Part shown: one piece after another, positions 26,572 to 35,159 of the stretch
Position numbering within the stretch: position 1 is the stretch's first letter
How the letters are laid out: each line of letters opens with the position of its first letter
From: Promethearchaeia archaeon
Lineage (GTDB): Archaea > Asgardarchaeota > Lokiarchaeia > Sigyniarchaeales > SOKP01
Length of the DNA: 64,000 bases
Assembly: GCA_029856045.1 (NCBI GenBank)
Contig: JAHQWG010000016.1
Location: 313,921 to 377,920, forward strand
Reading direction: 5' to 3'
Notes under the pieces: model-generated
Seen by the model: only the letters and a program-made list of their open reading frames with translations
What the model was told of the DNA's origin: nothing
The model's database searches: none
Position numbers and translations under genes: made by a program

Positions 26572-27048
26572 ATGGCAGATAATTTTAGATATTTAATTCC
26601 CGAAAAGATTTATGATGATATCATACAAAAAGTCTCTGATGCATTGCCCTATATATTACGTGGTTGGGTCTTTGCTGATAGACGAGGAAATTTCGGAATT
26701 GTTAATAGAATTCATGTTGAAAATGAAAAAATGAGGTCAAAAGCACATAAACGGCCGAGAAGCTGGATGCGATACAAAAAAGCGAAAATCTACAATATGC
26801 GTAAGTTTAAACAAGATGAAGGAATCGACATAGCTTGGGAGTGGCATTCACATCCTTCAGGAAATGAGAAACTTCATATGATCGATAAACAAATTCTTAA
26901 CTATCTTTCTATGGGTGTCATGATTATAATTTGCCCAAAACTCAAATCCAACGATGATAAAGGTTCATTTATAGGTTGGTATTACGATAAAAGGACAACA
27001 AAAAAACCCATCATTGATAAAATGGTATTCGAAATAATTTCTGAATAA
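26572..27048 (+). CDS. JAMM/MPN-fold protein with variant metal motif
   Basis: A 158-residue protein built around HSHPSG (92-97) followed by H102 and D105. This matches JAMM spacing HxHP(x6)SxxD, with His replacing the conserved Ser. Active JAMM enzymes (Rpn11, AMSH, RadC relatives) also need an upstream Glu; the equivalent position in LPYILRGWVFAD carries no obvious Glu, so activity is uncertain. In archaea, JAMM proteins can remove ubiquitin-like modifiers or act on small-molecule conjugates. The ATG is preceded by GGAGG about eight bases upstream. No ubiquitin-like or E1/E2 gene is adjacent. Confidence 0.75.
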   Translation: MADNFRYLIPEKIYDDIIQKVSDALPYILRGWVFADRRGNFGIVNRIHVENEKMRSKAHKRPRSWMRYKKAKIYNMRKFKQDEGIDIAWEWHSHPSGNEKLHMIDKQILNYLSMGVMIIICPKLKSNDDKGSFIGWYYDKRTTKKPIIDKMVFEIISE

Positions 27049-27235
27049 TTTTTTTCAATATTCCCAATTTTTTATTTTATTTTATGTAATATTTTAATTA
27101 TTAATGATATTATATCTATTATTTATCAAGAAGTAAAAAGATATTTGCACGATGGTAAGTGTATATTTTTGGTATAGCATTAATTTAGAATGCAATGAGT
27201 TATGATAAAGATATAAATGGTTTTGGAGTTTTGGC

Positions 27236-27316
27236 GCAGCCGGTGGGATTTGAACCCACGCAGGTTTCCCCACTGGATTAGCAGTCCAGCGCGCTACCAG
27301 GCTACGCGACGGCTGC
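27236..27316 (-). tRNA. tRNA-Ser(GCT)
   Basis: An 81-nt class II tRNA with acceptor GCAGCCG/CGGCTGC, anticodon stem CTGGA/TCCAG enclosing CTGCTAA (anticodon GCT), a long variable arm around GGGGAAACCTGC, and T-arm GTGGG-TTCAAAT-CCCAC. No intron is seen. The surrounding spacer (27049-27235 and 27317-27449) shows no other gene. Confidence 0.93.
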
Positions 27317-27401
27317 AACCGAAAATATTCTCGTTTCTTAAAACTTAAGATAACTTAAAACTATTCTTAAGTAATAATAATAAAAGTTTTTTATTATTTA
27401 G

Positions 27402-27410
27402 TTTTATATA
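27402..27410 (+). promoter_or_regulatory. Putative TATA box for tRNA-Val
   Basis: TTTTATATA ends about 40 bases before the mature tRNA-Val 5' end, a suitable distance for an archaeal promoter with a short 5' leader. Confidence 0.45.
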
Positions 27411-27449
27411 GTCTAGATTAATTAAAGATTTTTTGAAAAGAAGCAGATG

Positions 27450-27520
27450 GAGCCCGTGATCTAGAGGTATGATGCCAGGTTTACACCCTGGATATCGAGG
27501 GTTCAATTCCCTCCGGGCTC
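27450..27520 (+). tRNA. tRNA-Val(TAC)
   Basis: A 71-nt cloverleaf with acceptor GAGCCCG/CGGGCTC, anticodon stem CCAGG/CCTGG enclosing TTTACAC (anticodon TAC), and T-arm GAGGG-TTCAATT-CCCTC. It ends 14 bases from the stop of the convergent DUF2110 gene. Confidence 0.94.
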
Positions 27521-27534
27521 ACTATAAATCTAAC

Positions 27535-28317
27535 CTAGTTCAATAAGTTCCTAAATTTTAGAGGTCTGATTGCACTTAGTTTTGAGAATTTTAATTTTTT
27601 TCCGATATGAGCAATAATACCAGGTGCGTTTGTGTCTTCTTTAAGAATAATGATATTTTCTAAGAACCCTAATTTTTTTATTGTGATCACATCTTGGGTA
27701 TGTCCTGTTATTGCTATTGCTTTTTTTACTTGAGCTCTAGTAGAGCCAGAAACAAATACCCTCTCTAACTTATCTAGAAACCAATTGTTAATCATTTCTA
27801 ATGTGTCTTTAGCAATAAGTCCCCGAATCTCTTTCTTACTTTGGGAAATTTCTTCAACTTTTACATGGATTGGAAAATTATCAATGAAACCAAATGAGTC
27901 TATTATCTTTCTAAGTGAGTTTTTTTTACCTCTACATAATTGATTCCTTAGGGAGTGAAGATTAATTAATACATCGGTCGTTGGATATCTAATACTGCAA
28001 TCAATAAAAATACCAAAACCAACTTTTTTTACACCAATTAAATATCCTTTTAAAACATCTCCTTTATGGATTTCATTAAACCTAATTGTTGAGCCAATTT
28101 TTTGTTTTAACAAATTTTTAAAGAATTCCTCATCTTGCCCTTCAATTTTTATTTCAAGACGTTTTTCTTTTTTTCTATAAGCCTCAATTTCGATATTTAC
28201 AGCCAATTCTCCTATTTCATTAGATAACATTTGTAAATACCTGTGAAAGAGGGAGTTAAAATCAGGATTTGGATCATAACTATAAATTTTTTCGGCCAAA
28301 ATAAGTTTTTGAACCAT
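27535..28317 (-). CDS. DUF2110 family archaeal protein, putative RNA-binding
   Basis: A 260-residue protein resembling the archaeal DUF2110 (COG4031) family, function unknown. A central S1-like barrel is suggested at ~80-140 (STIRFNEIHKGDVLKGYLIGV..GFGIFIDCSI). The C-terminal part (VFVSGSTRAQVKKAIAITGHTQDVITIKKLGFLENIIILKEDT) is the most family-like region, and is followed by PGIIAHIGKKL. It is probably cytoplasmic and may act on RNA or the ribosome. It starts at ATG and converges on tRNA-Val. Confidence 0.7.
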   Translation of the reverse strand: MVQKLILAEKIYSYDPNPDFNSLFHRYLQMLSNEIGELAVNIEIEAYRKKEKRLEIKIEGQDEEFFKNLLKQKIGSTIRFNEIHKGDVLKGYLIGVKKVGFGIFIDCSIRYPTTDVLINLHSLRNQLCRGKKNSLRKIIDSFGFIDNFPIHVKVEEISQSKKEIRGLIAKDTLEMINNWFLDKLERVFVSGSTRAQVKKAIAITGHTQDVITIKKLGFLENIIILKEDTNAPGIIAHIGKKLKFSKLSAIRPLKFRNLLN

Positions 28318-28388
28318 CTTTAAGTGAAATAAACCTACATTTTTAAAGAAATTTTCGTATAAAATTAATATAATTTTGAGGAATTAAT

Positions 28389-28766
28389 TTGAACGAATCA
28401 AAGTTTATTCAACTCGTTGATAAATTGAAGGAGGAATACGATGAAATAAAAGAAATTTTTCTCCTAGATTCCTTAGGAAATATTATTTTTAAATCGGAGA
28501 ATTTTAGTTTAAGTGAAAACGAGGCAAAAGAGATATTATATGCTTGGAAAAACAAAAAATCCTTTTTAAATTTTATGGGAAATCGTTTTCCAATTGTAAA
28601 ATGGGCTGAGATTCAGCTAGCTGCAAAAAATATACATGGAGAAGGAAGTATATGTGGGTCAATCACTCCTGAGGGTGAATATTTTATTGCTCATATTCAA
28701 GAAAGTAAAGATTTACTTCTAATTGAATGGTCCATAATGATTAATAAACAAGTATGGGAAAAATAA
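28389..28766 (+). CDS. Small alpha/beta protein, possibly roadblock- or profilin-like
   Basis: A 125-residue protein starting at TTG, with GAGG seven bases upstream supporting that choice. The secondary-structure order appears to be helix (ESKFIQLVDKLKEEY), two strands (IFLLDSLGNIIFKS), helix (ENEAKEILYAWKN), three strands ending in ICGSITPEGEYFIAHI, and a final helix. This order is shared by roadblock/LC7 and profilin-like proteins, which are abundant in Asgard archaea. No diagnostic residue confirms either. It lies 185 bases upstream of psmA in the same direction. Confidence 0.5.
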   Translation: MNESKFIQLVDKLKEEYDEIKEIFLLDSLGNIIFKSENFSLSENEAKEILYAWKNKKSFLNFMGNRFPIVKWAEIQLAAKNIHGEGSICGSITPEGEYFIAHIQESKDLLLIEWSIMINKQVWEK

Positions 28767-28951
28767 TTTCCATCAACTATAAATATTAATCACATTTATC
28801 CCAACTTCAAAATCAAAAATGTTTTTATATTTTATTTTAAAAAATTTTAAATTTTTTAATTTATATAATCCCTTAATAAGAAAAAGTAATAAAAAAATCT
28901 GAGAAAAATTAATAATAATTTTAAAAATTAAAATTTGGAGGAAAATTATAT

Positions 28952-29665
28952 ATGTTTGCTCAGCCAGGAAAAGGGTATGATATGGCAATAACACAATTTT
29001 CTCCTGAAGGGAGATTATTCCAAGTAGAATATGCAATAGAGGCTGTACGCAGAGGTACTACTGCAATTGTTTGTAAAAATGATGAGTCAGTAGTATTTGC
29101 TGTGGAGAAAAAATTTTCTAAACTTCAAGAACCGTGGGGTTCTGAAAAAATTTTCAAGATTGATGATCATATTGGAATTGCGATTAGTGGCTTAACCGCT
29201 GACGCTCGTGTTTTAATTGATAAAGCACGAATTCAAAGTCAAGTAAATATTTTGAGTTATGATGAAAAAATCTCTGTAAAAGATGTAACATTACATATTT
29301 GTGAATTTAAACAAGCATATACCCAAAATGCCGGCGTAAGACCATTTGGAGTATCTTTTCTAATCGGTGGTGTTGATTCGAATGGTCCCTCAATTTATTT
29401 AACCGACCCTTCGGGGGCGTCTTGGGGGTATAAAGCTCAAGCAATTGGTAGTGGAGCTACAGAAACTCGAGCTTTTTTAGAAAAAAATTATAAAAATAAT
29501 TTGAGTGATGAAGAATTATTACTCCTCCCATTAAAAGCTCTACGCGAGATGATGGGTGATGATTTAAACCTTAATACATTTGATATTGGAGTAATTATGA
29601 GGGACGATCGTTTATTTAGGATGATGAACGAGAAAGAAAAGAAGGAATTATTAAATAAAGTCTAA
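28952..29665 (+). CDS. psmA: Proteasome alpha subunit
   Basis: Forms the outer heptameric rings and gate of the 20S proteasome. The N-terminal H0 signature GYDMAITQFSPEGRLFQVEYA is followed by AIEAVRRGTTAIV, and a conserved SFLIGGVD and LYLTDPSGASWGYKAQAIGSG-type segment appear further on. There is no N-terminal catalytic threonine, as expected for alpha. The 237 residues are typical. A GGAGG motif at 28937-28941 precedes the ATG. It heads the proteasome-exosome superoperon. The beta subunit is not in this window. Confidence 0.97.
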   Translation: MFAQPGKGYDMAITQFSPEGRLFQVEYAIEAVRRGTTAIVCKNDESVVFAVEKKFSKLQEPWGSEKIFKIDDHIGIAISGLTADARVLIDKARIQSQVNILSYDEKISVKDVTLHICEFKQAYTQNAGVRPFGVSFLIGGVDSNGPSIYLTDPSGASWGYKAQAIGSGATETRAFLEKNYKNNLSDEELLLLPLKALREMMGDDLNLNTFDIGVIMRDDRLFRMMNEKEKKELLNKV

Positions 29666-29752
29666 ATAAAATCACAATAATTTTGTTCTAAGTTTTGATT
29701 GGCAATATCTAGAAGTTTTAAAGATATAATTTTATTAATTTAAAAAAAGAAA

Positions 29753-30544
29753 ATGCTTAGAGACAGAGCTAGAATCGAATTAGGAAATCATGTCATTGGA
29801 AGAATTGAAAAAGGCAATAAAACATTTGAAATGCTTTTAGATTCTGAAAAAGCATGGGCTGCTAAAAAGAAAATCAGAGAAGAAATTGAAAAAAAAATAA
29901 AAAAAGGGGATATTAAAACACGGTTAACTATTGATGATCTATTAAAATTTCAAGGTATTAATCTAGATTTAATTTTTGAGAGTTTTTCTGTTTTTGAAGA
30001 TTTAAAAAGAGGTAAGAAAGCCCTTGATTCAGATATGCAAGATTTGCTTCAAACAACAGATCCCATGAGAATAGGAGCTGAAATTCTATTAAATGGTCAA
30101 ATTCAATGGACTCAAAAGCAAAGAGAAGAGGAATCTCAAAAGAAAATGAAACAAATTATAAATTTAATAGCAAAAAATGCAATTAATCCTCAAAATAAGA
30201 AGCCTCATCCTCCAGAGAGAATTGAAAAAGCAATTGAACAATCTAAAGTAAAAATTGATATCATGAAGAATGCTGAAGAGCAAGTTGAAGACATTGTAAA
30301 AGCAATTCGGTCAATCATCCCAATTCGAATCGAACAAGTGCAATTGGCAATAAAAATACCTTCATCCTTTGCCGCAAAAGGTTATAATATGGTGGCTAGA
30401 TATGGTGCTATAAAAAAAGAAGAATGGCAATCTGATGGATCCTGGGTATCAATTATTGATCTTCCTGCAGGACTGCAAGCTGAATTTTTAGATAAAATGA
30501 ATAAATTAACCCATGGACGAGTACAAATAAAACCATTGAAATAA
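29753..30544 (+). CDS. SBDS ribosome maturation factor
   Basis: Archaeal Sdo1/SBDS, which in eukaryotes helps release the anti-association factor eIF6 from the large subunit. The 263 residues show the three-domain plan: an N-terminal FYSH domain (DRARIELGNHVIGRIEKGNKTFEMLLD), a central helical domain with KGDIKTRLTIDDLLKFQ and TDPMRIGAEILLNGQIQ, and a C-terminal ferredoxin-like domain (IPIRIEQVQLAIKIPSSFAAKGYNMVARYG). Its position between psmA and rrp4 is the conserved archaeal arrangement. Confidence 0.95.
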   Translation: MLRDRARIELGNHVIGRIEKGNKTFEMLLDSEKAWAAKKKIREEIEKKIKKGDIKTRLTIDDLLKFQGINLDLIFESFSVFEDLKRGKKALDSDMQDLLQTTDPMRIGAEILLNGQIQWTQKQREEESQKKMKQIINLIAKNAINPQNKKPHPPERIEKAIEQSKVKIDIMKNAEEQVEDIVKAIRSIIPIRIEQVQLAIKIPSSFAAKGYNMVARYGAIKKEEWQSDGSWVSIIDLPAGLQAEFLDKMNKLTHGRVQIKPLK

Positions 30545-30639
30545 TCTAATATAAGATCAGCAATGGATCTTTTCATAGAATTTATTATTACTTTTTCTTA
30601 GTAAATAATTAATAAAAAAAAATAGAAGGTGATTTGACT

Positions 30640-31392
30640 GTGGAAATTGAAGATATTGAGGAAATTGACAACGTTCAAATGAAAGATAAAGAAATAGTTA
30701 TTCCAGGAGAAGTTTTATCAGAAGATTTAACTAATTTTACTCCAGGAAGAGGTACTACAAAACAAGGCAAAAAAATTATCTCTTTATTTGTAGGGCTTAA
30801 AGTTATTAGAAAGAATTATATTAATGTTATTCCATTACGTGGAATATATACTCCTACTGAGGGAGATAAGGTTATTGGCGTAATAATAGATAAAAATCCT
30901 GTAAAATGGACATTAGATATTAATGCTAGAAATTGTGGAATTTTAAAACCAAGTAATACAGTTGAGAGAACTCAAAAATTTAAAAAAGGAAAACCTGACA
31001 GAGTACGTGAAACAACTGAAAAATTCAATGTTGGGGATGTACTAATAGTAAAAATCACACAAGCGGATAGATTACATCGTCCAGAATTAACAACTCAAGG
31101 GAAATATTTAGGCAAACGAAATTCAGGAAAACTTATTGAAATCCCTCCCCCCAAAATACCAAGAATTATAGGACGAAAAGGCTCGATGATTAATCTACTA
31201 AAAAATATGACTAATTGTAATATTTTTGTAACTCAAAATGGAAGGATCTGGATACAGGGGGATAATTTTGAGCATGAAATGTTATTAATTGATACAATCC
31301 ACAAAATTGAAACAGAAGCTCATACTTCTGGTTTAACAGATAGAATTAAGGAATTTATTATAAATGAAAAAATAAAAAGAGGTATAAATTAA
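30640..31392 (+). CDS. rrp4: Exosome RNA-binding subunit Rrp4
   Basis: Cap subunit of the archaeal exosome that guides RNA to the Rrp41/Rrp42 ring. The order is an N-terminal strand-rich domain (IVIPGEVLSEDLTNFTPGRGTT), an S1 barrel (GDKVIGVIIDKNPVKWTLDINA), and a KH domain with RIIGRKGSMINLLK. The GTG at 30640 is preferred because GGTGA ends seven bases upstream; an in-frame TTG at 30634 would leave only one base. The stop overlaps the rrp41 ATG by one base. Confidence 0.93.
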   Translation: MEIEDIEEIDNVQMKDKEIVIPGEVLSEDLTNFTPGRGTTKQGKKIISLFVGLKVIRKNYINVIPLRGIYTPTEGDKVIGVIIDKNPVKWTLDINARNCGILKPSNTVERTQKFKKGKPDRVRETTEKFNVGDVLIVKITQADRLHRPELTTQGKYLGKRNSGKLIEIPPPKIPRIIGRKGSMINLLKNMTNCNIFVTQNGRIWIQGDNFEHEMLLIDTIHKIETEAHTSGLTDRIKEFIINEKIKRGIN

Positions 31393-32234
31393 TGAGTTTA
31401 TTAATTAAGGATGAATCTCCAGAAAAGTTAATAGGAGAAGATGGTAAAAGGTTAGATGGTAGAGATTTAAATGAATTAAGATCTATTAAGATGGAAGTTG
31501 GAGTAATTCCAAATGCAGATGGAAGTGCTTATATTGAATGGGGTGGCAATAAGATTTATGCTGCTGTGTATGGACCAAGAGAAGTTCACCCTAGACATGA
31601 TGCACGTCCAGATAGGGGTATCTTAAGGACTTTTTATAGGATGACAACTTATAGTGTATCTGAAAGAAAAAGACCGGCTCCAGGAAGAAGGGAAAAAGAA
31701 ATCTCACTGGTAATAAAAAATGCAATCGAGCCAGTATTGTTTTTAGAATTATACCCAGATTCAGCAGTAGAAGTATATATTGAAGTAATATCAGCAGATG
31801 GAGGAACAAGATGTGCCTGTACTACAGTAGCTATCCTCGCATTAGTTGATGCTGGGATTCCAATGAGGGGTTTAATAACCGCAGTTGCTGCTGGTAAAGT
31901 TGATGGAAAACTTATTATAGATTGCAGTGGAGATGAGGATAAATCGGGAGAAGCTGATTTACCATGTGCAATTACATGGTACAATAATCAAATTTCTTTA
32001 TTACAATTTGATGGAATCATGGATCTCGAAGAATTCGATAGATCACTTGATCTAATAATGGAAGCTTTAGAAAAGATACATAAATTGCAAGAAGAAGCTT
32101 TAAAAAAGAGATATATTGATGTTCGAAACAATTTAAAAAATTATAAGCCTGAAGTAGTTCCAACTAGTAATATTGAAGAAAAAATCGATTTAAATAACCA
32201 AAAAAATCAAAATGGAGGAGATCAAACAGAATGA
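31392..32234 (+). CDS. rrp41: Exosome catalytic subunit Rrp41 (RNase PH-like)
   Basis: Phosphorolytic 3'-5' exoribonuclease subunit that also polyadenylates RNA in archaea. An RNase PH fold is evident: KRLDGRDLNELR, DGSAYIEWGGNKIYAAVYGPREVHPRH, RTFYRMTTYSVSERKRPAPGRREKEIS with RNA-binding arginines, and the catalytic region SGEADLPCAITW. At 280 residues it has a longer C-terminal tail than usual, charged and probably flexible. It overlaps rrp4 by one base and rrp42 by four. Confidence 0.96.
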   Translation: MSLLIKDESPEKLIGEDGKRLDGRDLNELRSIKMEVGVIPNADGSAYIEWGGNKIYAAVYGPREVHPRHDARPDRGILRTFYRMTTYSVSERKRPAPGRREKEISLVIKNAIEPVLFLELYPDSAVEVYIEVISADGGTRCACTTVAILALVDAGIPMRGLITAVAAGKVDGKLIIDCSGDEDKSGEADLPCAITWYNNQISLLQFDGIMDLEEFDRSLDLIMEALEKIHKLQEEALKKRYIDVRNNLKNYKPEVVPTSNIEEKIDLNNQKNQNGGDQTE

Positions 32235-33070
32235 GTTTATCAAAAATACTTGTGTCGACTGAGAGAAAATATATATTGAATAATTTAAAACGGGATAAAA
32301 GAATTGACGGAAGAGACTTATATCAATATCGTGATATAAAAATAGATAATAATATAGTAAAAGCTGCTGAAGGTTCTGCAGAGGTGCATTTAGGTAAAAC
32401 ATGTGTCATTACTGGTGTTAAATATGAATTAGGACCTCCATTTCCAGACATGCCTGATAAAGGGGTTTATACTGTAATGGCTGAATTAATTCCAATGAGT
32501 TGGGGCGCATTTGAAGGAGGTCCACCAGATGAACGAGCAATAGAATTGGCAAGATTAATAGATAGACCAATTAGAAGCGCAAAAACTATACAAAATGACA
32601 TGCTGTGTTTAATTCCTAATAAATTAGTCTACATTATCTTTATTGATGTATATTCTATTAATTATTCAGGAAATTTAATCGATAGTGGAGCTATCAGTGC
32701 ATTAACCGCTCTAGTTTCATCAAAAATTCCAACAGCTAAAATAGTGGACAAGGAAAAAGCTGAATTCGAATGGGATGGAGGTTATTTTAATACAAAGAAA
32801 CTATTAAAAAATCTTCCAATATCTGTAACATTTGGAAAAATAGATGATGTAGTATTCGTAGATCCTAACTTAACAGAGGAATTAGTAATGGATGGAAGAA
32901 TAACTTATGCATTTGATGATGATGGAAACTTAGTTTCTTTACAAAAAGGAGGGTTAGCAACTTTTTCAATAGATGAAATAAAATCTCTAGCCCGAAAAGC
33001 TAAAGAACTTGGGGATAAACTACGAAAAGATCTAGATCTATGGCAATACCAGAATTTAAAAAATAAATAA
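32231..33070 (+). CDS. rrp42: Exosome non-catalytic subunit Rrp42
   Basis: Structural RNase PH-like partner of Rrp41 in the hexameric ring. The N-terminus has KRIDGRDLYQYRDIKI, followed by GSAEVHLGKTCVITGVKYE, GGPPDERAIELARLIDRPIRSA and the IDVYSINYSGNLIDSGAISALTALVSS-type helix, all typical of Rrp42. The acidic catalytic residues of Rrp41 are absent in the equivalent segment. The 279 residues are normal. Its ATGA overlap with rrp41 suggests coupled synthesis of the ring pair. Confidence 0.95.
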   Translation: MSLSKILVSTERKYILNNLKRDKRIDGRDLYQYRDIKIDNNIVKAAEGSAEVHLGKTCVITGVKYELGPPFPDMPDKGVYTVMAELIPMSWGAFEGGPPDERAIELARLIDRPIRSAKTIQNDMLCLIPNKLVYIIFIDVYSINYSGNLIDSGAISALTALVSSKIPTAKIVDKEKAEFEWDGGYFNTKKLLKNLPISVTFGKIDDVVFVDPNLTEELVMDGRITYAFDDDGNLVSLQKGGLATFSIDEIKSLARKAKELGDKLRKDLDLWQYQNLKNK

Positions 33071-33081
33071 GTTTTTTTTTA
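33071..33081 (+). terminator. T-tract after rrp42, possible intrinsic terminator
   Basis: A run of nine T residues directly follows the rrp42 stop on the coding strand, in the 54-base gap before rpl37ae. Oligo-T alone can terminate archaeal RNA polymerase, so it may attenuate transcription within the superoperon. No hairpin is evident. Confidence 0.3.
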
Positions 33082-33124
33082 ATTGTTCTTTTTTTATTTT
33101 AATTACTTAACTACGTACAAAATT

Positions 33125-33406
33125 ATGTCAAAAACGAAAAAAGTTGGCATTACAGGAAGATATGGAGCCAGATATGGTACAACACTTCGAAAACGAGTCA
33201 AAAAAATAGAGGAACAATTACACTCTAATCCTAAATGTCCTAAATGCATTACTCCAGCAATCAAGAGAAAATCTACTGGAATATGGTACTGTAAAAAATG
33301 CGGCTGTGAATTCACAGGAGGCTCTTACCAAATGGAGACACAAAGGGGGATTGAATCAAAAAGAATTACAAAAAGAAAACAAAGAGAATTAGAAATTGAA
33401 GAATAA
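33125..33406 (+). CDS. rpl37ae: Large ribosomal subunit protein eL43 (L37Ae)
   Basis: A 93-residue zinc-binding ribosomal protein. The N-terminus MSKTKKVGITGRYGARYGTTLRK is diagnostic, followed by the zinc ribbon CPKC and CKKC. An in-frame TTG at 33083 would add 14 implausible residues, so the ATG at 33125 is chosen. In many archaea it is followed by rpoP and a Brix-domain gene; here pcc1 starts two bases after the stop. Confidence 0.95.
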   Translation: MSKTKKVGITGRYGARYGTTLRKRVKKIEEQLHSNPKCPKCITPAIKRKSTGIWYCKKCGCEFTGGSYQMETQRGIESKRITKRKQRELEIEE

Positions 33407-33408
33407 TA

Positions 33409-33669
33409 ATGGATAATAACAATTTAAAAATCATTTCAAGAATTGAAATCGAATTTAAAGAAAATGAAATACGTGATATTTCTTATAACTCTTTTATTCC
33501 TGAACTATCTCAATTATCAAGAAAACGAACATCATTAAATATTGAAAAAGGTAAAAATTCCATAATTTTTAATTTAAAAGCAACTGATTTTACTGCCTTT
33601 CAAGCAGCTGTTTCAGATATTATAAATTTTGGAAAAATATTAGAAAAATCTAAAAAGTTATTAAAATAA
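33409..33669 (+). CDS. pcc1: KEOPS complex subunit Pcc1
   Basis: Small dimerisation subunit of KEOPS, which transfers threonylcarbamoyl to A37 of ANN-decoding tRNAs. The 86 residues follow the Pcc1 pattern: a first strand RIEIEFKE, a helix with SFIPELSQL, paired strands ending in NSIIFNLKATDFTAFQAAVSDIINF, and a closing helix. It lies two bases after rpl37ae. Cgi121 and Sua5 of the same pathway lie within the next 6 kb. Confidence 0.82.
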   Translation: MDNNNLKIISRIEIEFKENEIRDISYNSFIPELSQLSRKRTSLNIEKGKNSIIFNLKATDFTAFQAAVSDIINFGKILEKSKKLLK

Positions 33670-33707
33670 TTTGTAATATAATAAATAAAAATAGGTTAAA
33701 TTAAACA

Positions 33708-34079
33708 ATGACAATCGATTTAAACTCACTTTCTGATGAACTAAAAAATAAATTACAAAATTACAATAATCTTATTCGAACTCTCGAGTTTCTTACTCAA
33801 CAAAGATTTGAATTAGAACGTGAATTGAGAGATGCTGAACTTGCAATCGGAGAACTAGATAAAACTGACTCTGATAAAGAAGTTTATAAGTCTATTGGGG
33901 GCATAATGGTAAAAAGTGAGAGAGACAGACTGTTGGATGAGAAAAAAAGTCAAAAAGCTTCACTTGAGCTAAAATTAAAAACGATAACCCAACGAGAAGA
34001 ACGAACAAAGACCCAATTAGAAACATTGAAAGTAGCATTAGAAAAAGATTTTAAGGATCAAGGAATAAGCCAATCTTAA
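33708..34079 (+). CDS. pfdB: Prefoldin beta subunit
   Basis: Chaperone subunit that forms, with alpha, a hexameric jellyfish capturing unfolded proteins for the thermosome. The 123 residues have the expected plan of two long coiled-coil helices flanking a short beta hairpin (YKSIGGIMVKSERDRLLDEKKSQK), which is diagnostic of the beta class. It occupies its conserved position in the superoperon. Confidence 0.92.
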   Translation: MTIDLNSLSDELKNKLQNYNNLIRTLEFLTQQRFELERELRDAELAIGELDKTDSDKEVYKSIGGIMVKSERDRLLDEKKSQKASLELKLKTITQREERTKTQLETLKVALEKDFKDQGISQS

Positions 34080-34086
34080 ATTAATA

Positions 34087-35118
34087 ATGATGAAGCTTAA
34101 CTTAAATCAGCAAGTAAAAAGCTTAATTTCTTATATTAAAGAAAAAAAAATTATCATCACTACTCATGGTTTAGCAGATGTTGATGGAGTTGCATCAGCT
34201 TTTGCTTTAAAGCTTTTTTTAAATAAAATATTGAATCATTCGCTTATAGATTTAAGAATTCCAAAATGCACTAAGCCTAATAAACAAATAATTAAAATAA
34301 TTGAATCTATATGTGAATGTAATATTTTAAATACATCTGATACTGATTTCAAACCAGATATTTTACTCATTACTGATACAAATAATTATAACCAAATTAG
34401 ATTTAAAGAATTAAATCTTAATTATCGGGACATTAAATCGAATTTAATATATATAGATCATCACAGAAAAGGAAATAATTTAAAAAATAAACCGCTGGAC
34501 AAATACAATATCATCATGGATAATTACACTTCTGCTAGTGAGATAATTCTTGACATTATGAGACTTTTTAATATTAGATTGAATAAATGCATTTTACATC
34601 TATTTGCAGCGGCTATACTTACAGATACAGGTAATTTCAAATATGCAACTAATGAAACCTTTAGTCGATTTAACTTTCTTCTTCAAAAAGGATTAGATTA
34701 TGAAATAATCCAGGGTATCCTTAAGATGGAAGTTGATGTTTCTGAAAAAATCGCAAAAATTAAGGGGAGTCAAAGAAGTAAATTAATTCGATATGGAGAT
34801 TGGCTAGTATGTAAAACTCAAGTCAGTAATTATGAATCAAGTGTAGCAACATCGTTAATAAGTTTAGGTTATGATATAGTATTAGTAATTTCACCTTCAA
34901 AAAAAAGCGATGCGTTTAGAATAACTGCAAGAGCAAATCAAAAAGTAACAAAAGAAGCTGGGATACATCTCGGAGATTTATTTAATTCTATTTCCGAGAT
35001 TAGCCTTGGAAACGGAGGAGGGCATAACGGGGCTGCGTCTCACGTTGGAAAAAAAAACCTTGATGAGACAATAGAAAATATTTTTAGTTATTTTAAGAAA
35101 AAATTAATAGAAAAATAA
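34087..35118 (+). CDS. DHH family phosphoesterase
   Basis: Predicted metal-dependent phosphoesterase or nanoRNase/RecJ-like exonuclease. DHH-domain motifs are present: THGLADVDGVASAFAL, LLITDTN, the DHH triad in YIDHHRKG, and ILTDTGNFKYAT. A DHHA1-type C-terminal motif GNGGGHNGAAS completes the active site. At 343 residues it fits the archaeal single-domain proteins found at the end of the exosome superoperon. A role in degrading short oligonucleotides released by the exosome is an inference from context. Confidence 0.88.
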   Translation: MMKLNLNQQVKSLISYIKEKKIIITTHGLADVDGVASAFALKLFLNKILNHSLIDLRIPKCTKPNKQIIKIIESICECNILNTSDTDFKPDILLITDTNNYNQIRFKELNLNYRDIKSNLIYIDHHRKGNNLKNKPLDKYNIIMDNYTSASEIILDIMRLFNIRLNKCILHLFAAAILTDTGNFKYATNETFSRFNFLLQKGLDYEIIQGILKMEVDVSEKIAKIKGSQRSKLIRYGDWLVCKTQVSNYESSVATSLISLGYDIVLVISPSKKSDAFRITARANQKVTKEAGIHLGDLFNSISEISLGNGGGHNGAASHVGKKNLDETIENIFSYFKKKLIEK

Positions 35119-35159
35119 TCTTAGAGAAAAATAATTAATTAATAATAATTGATTTTGAT

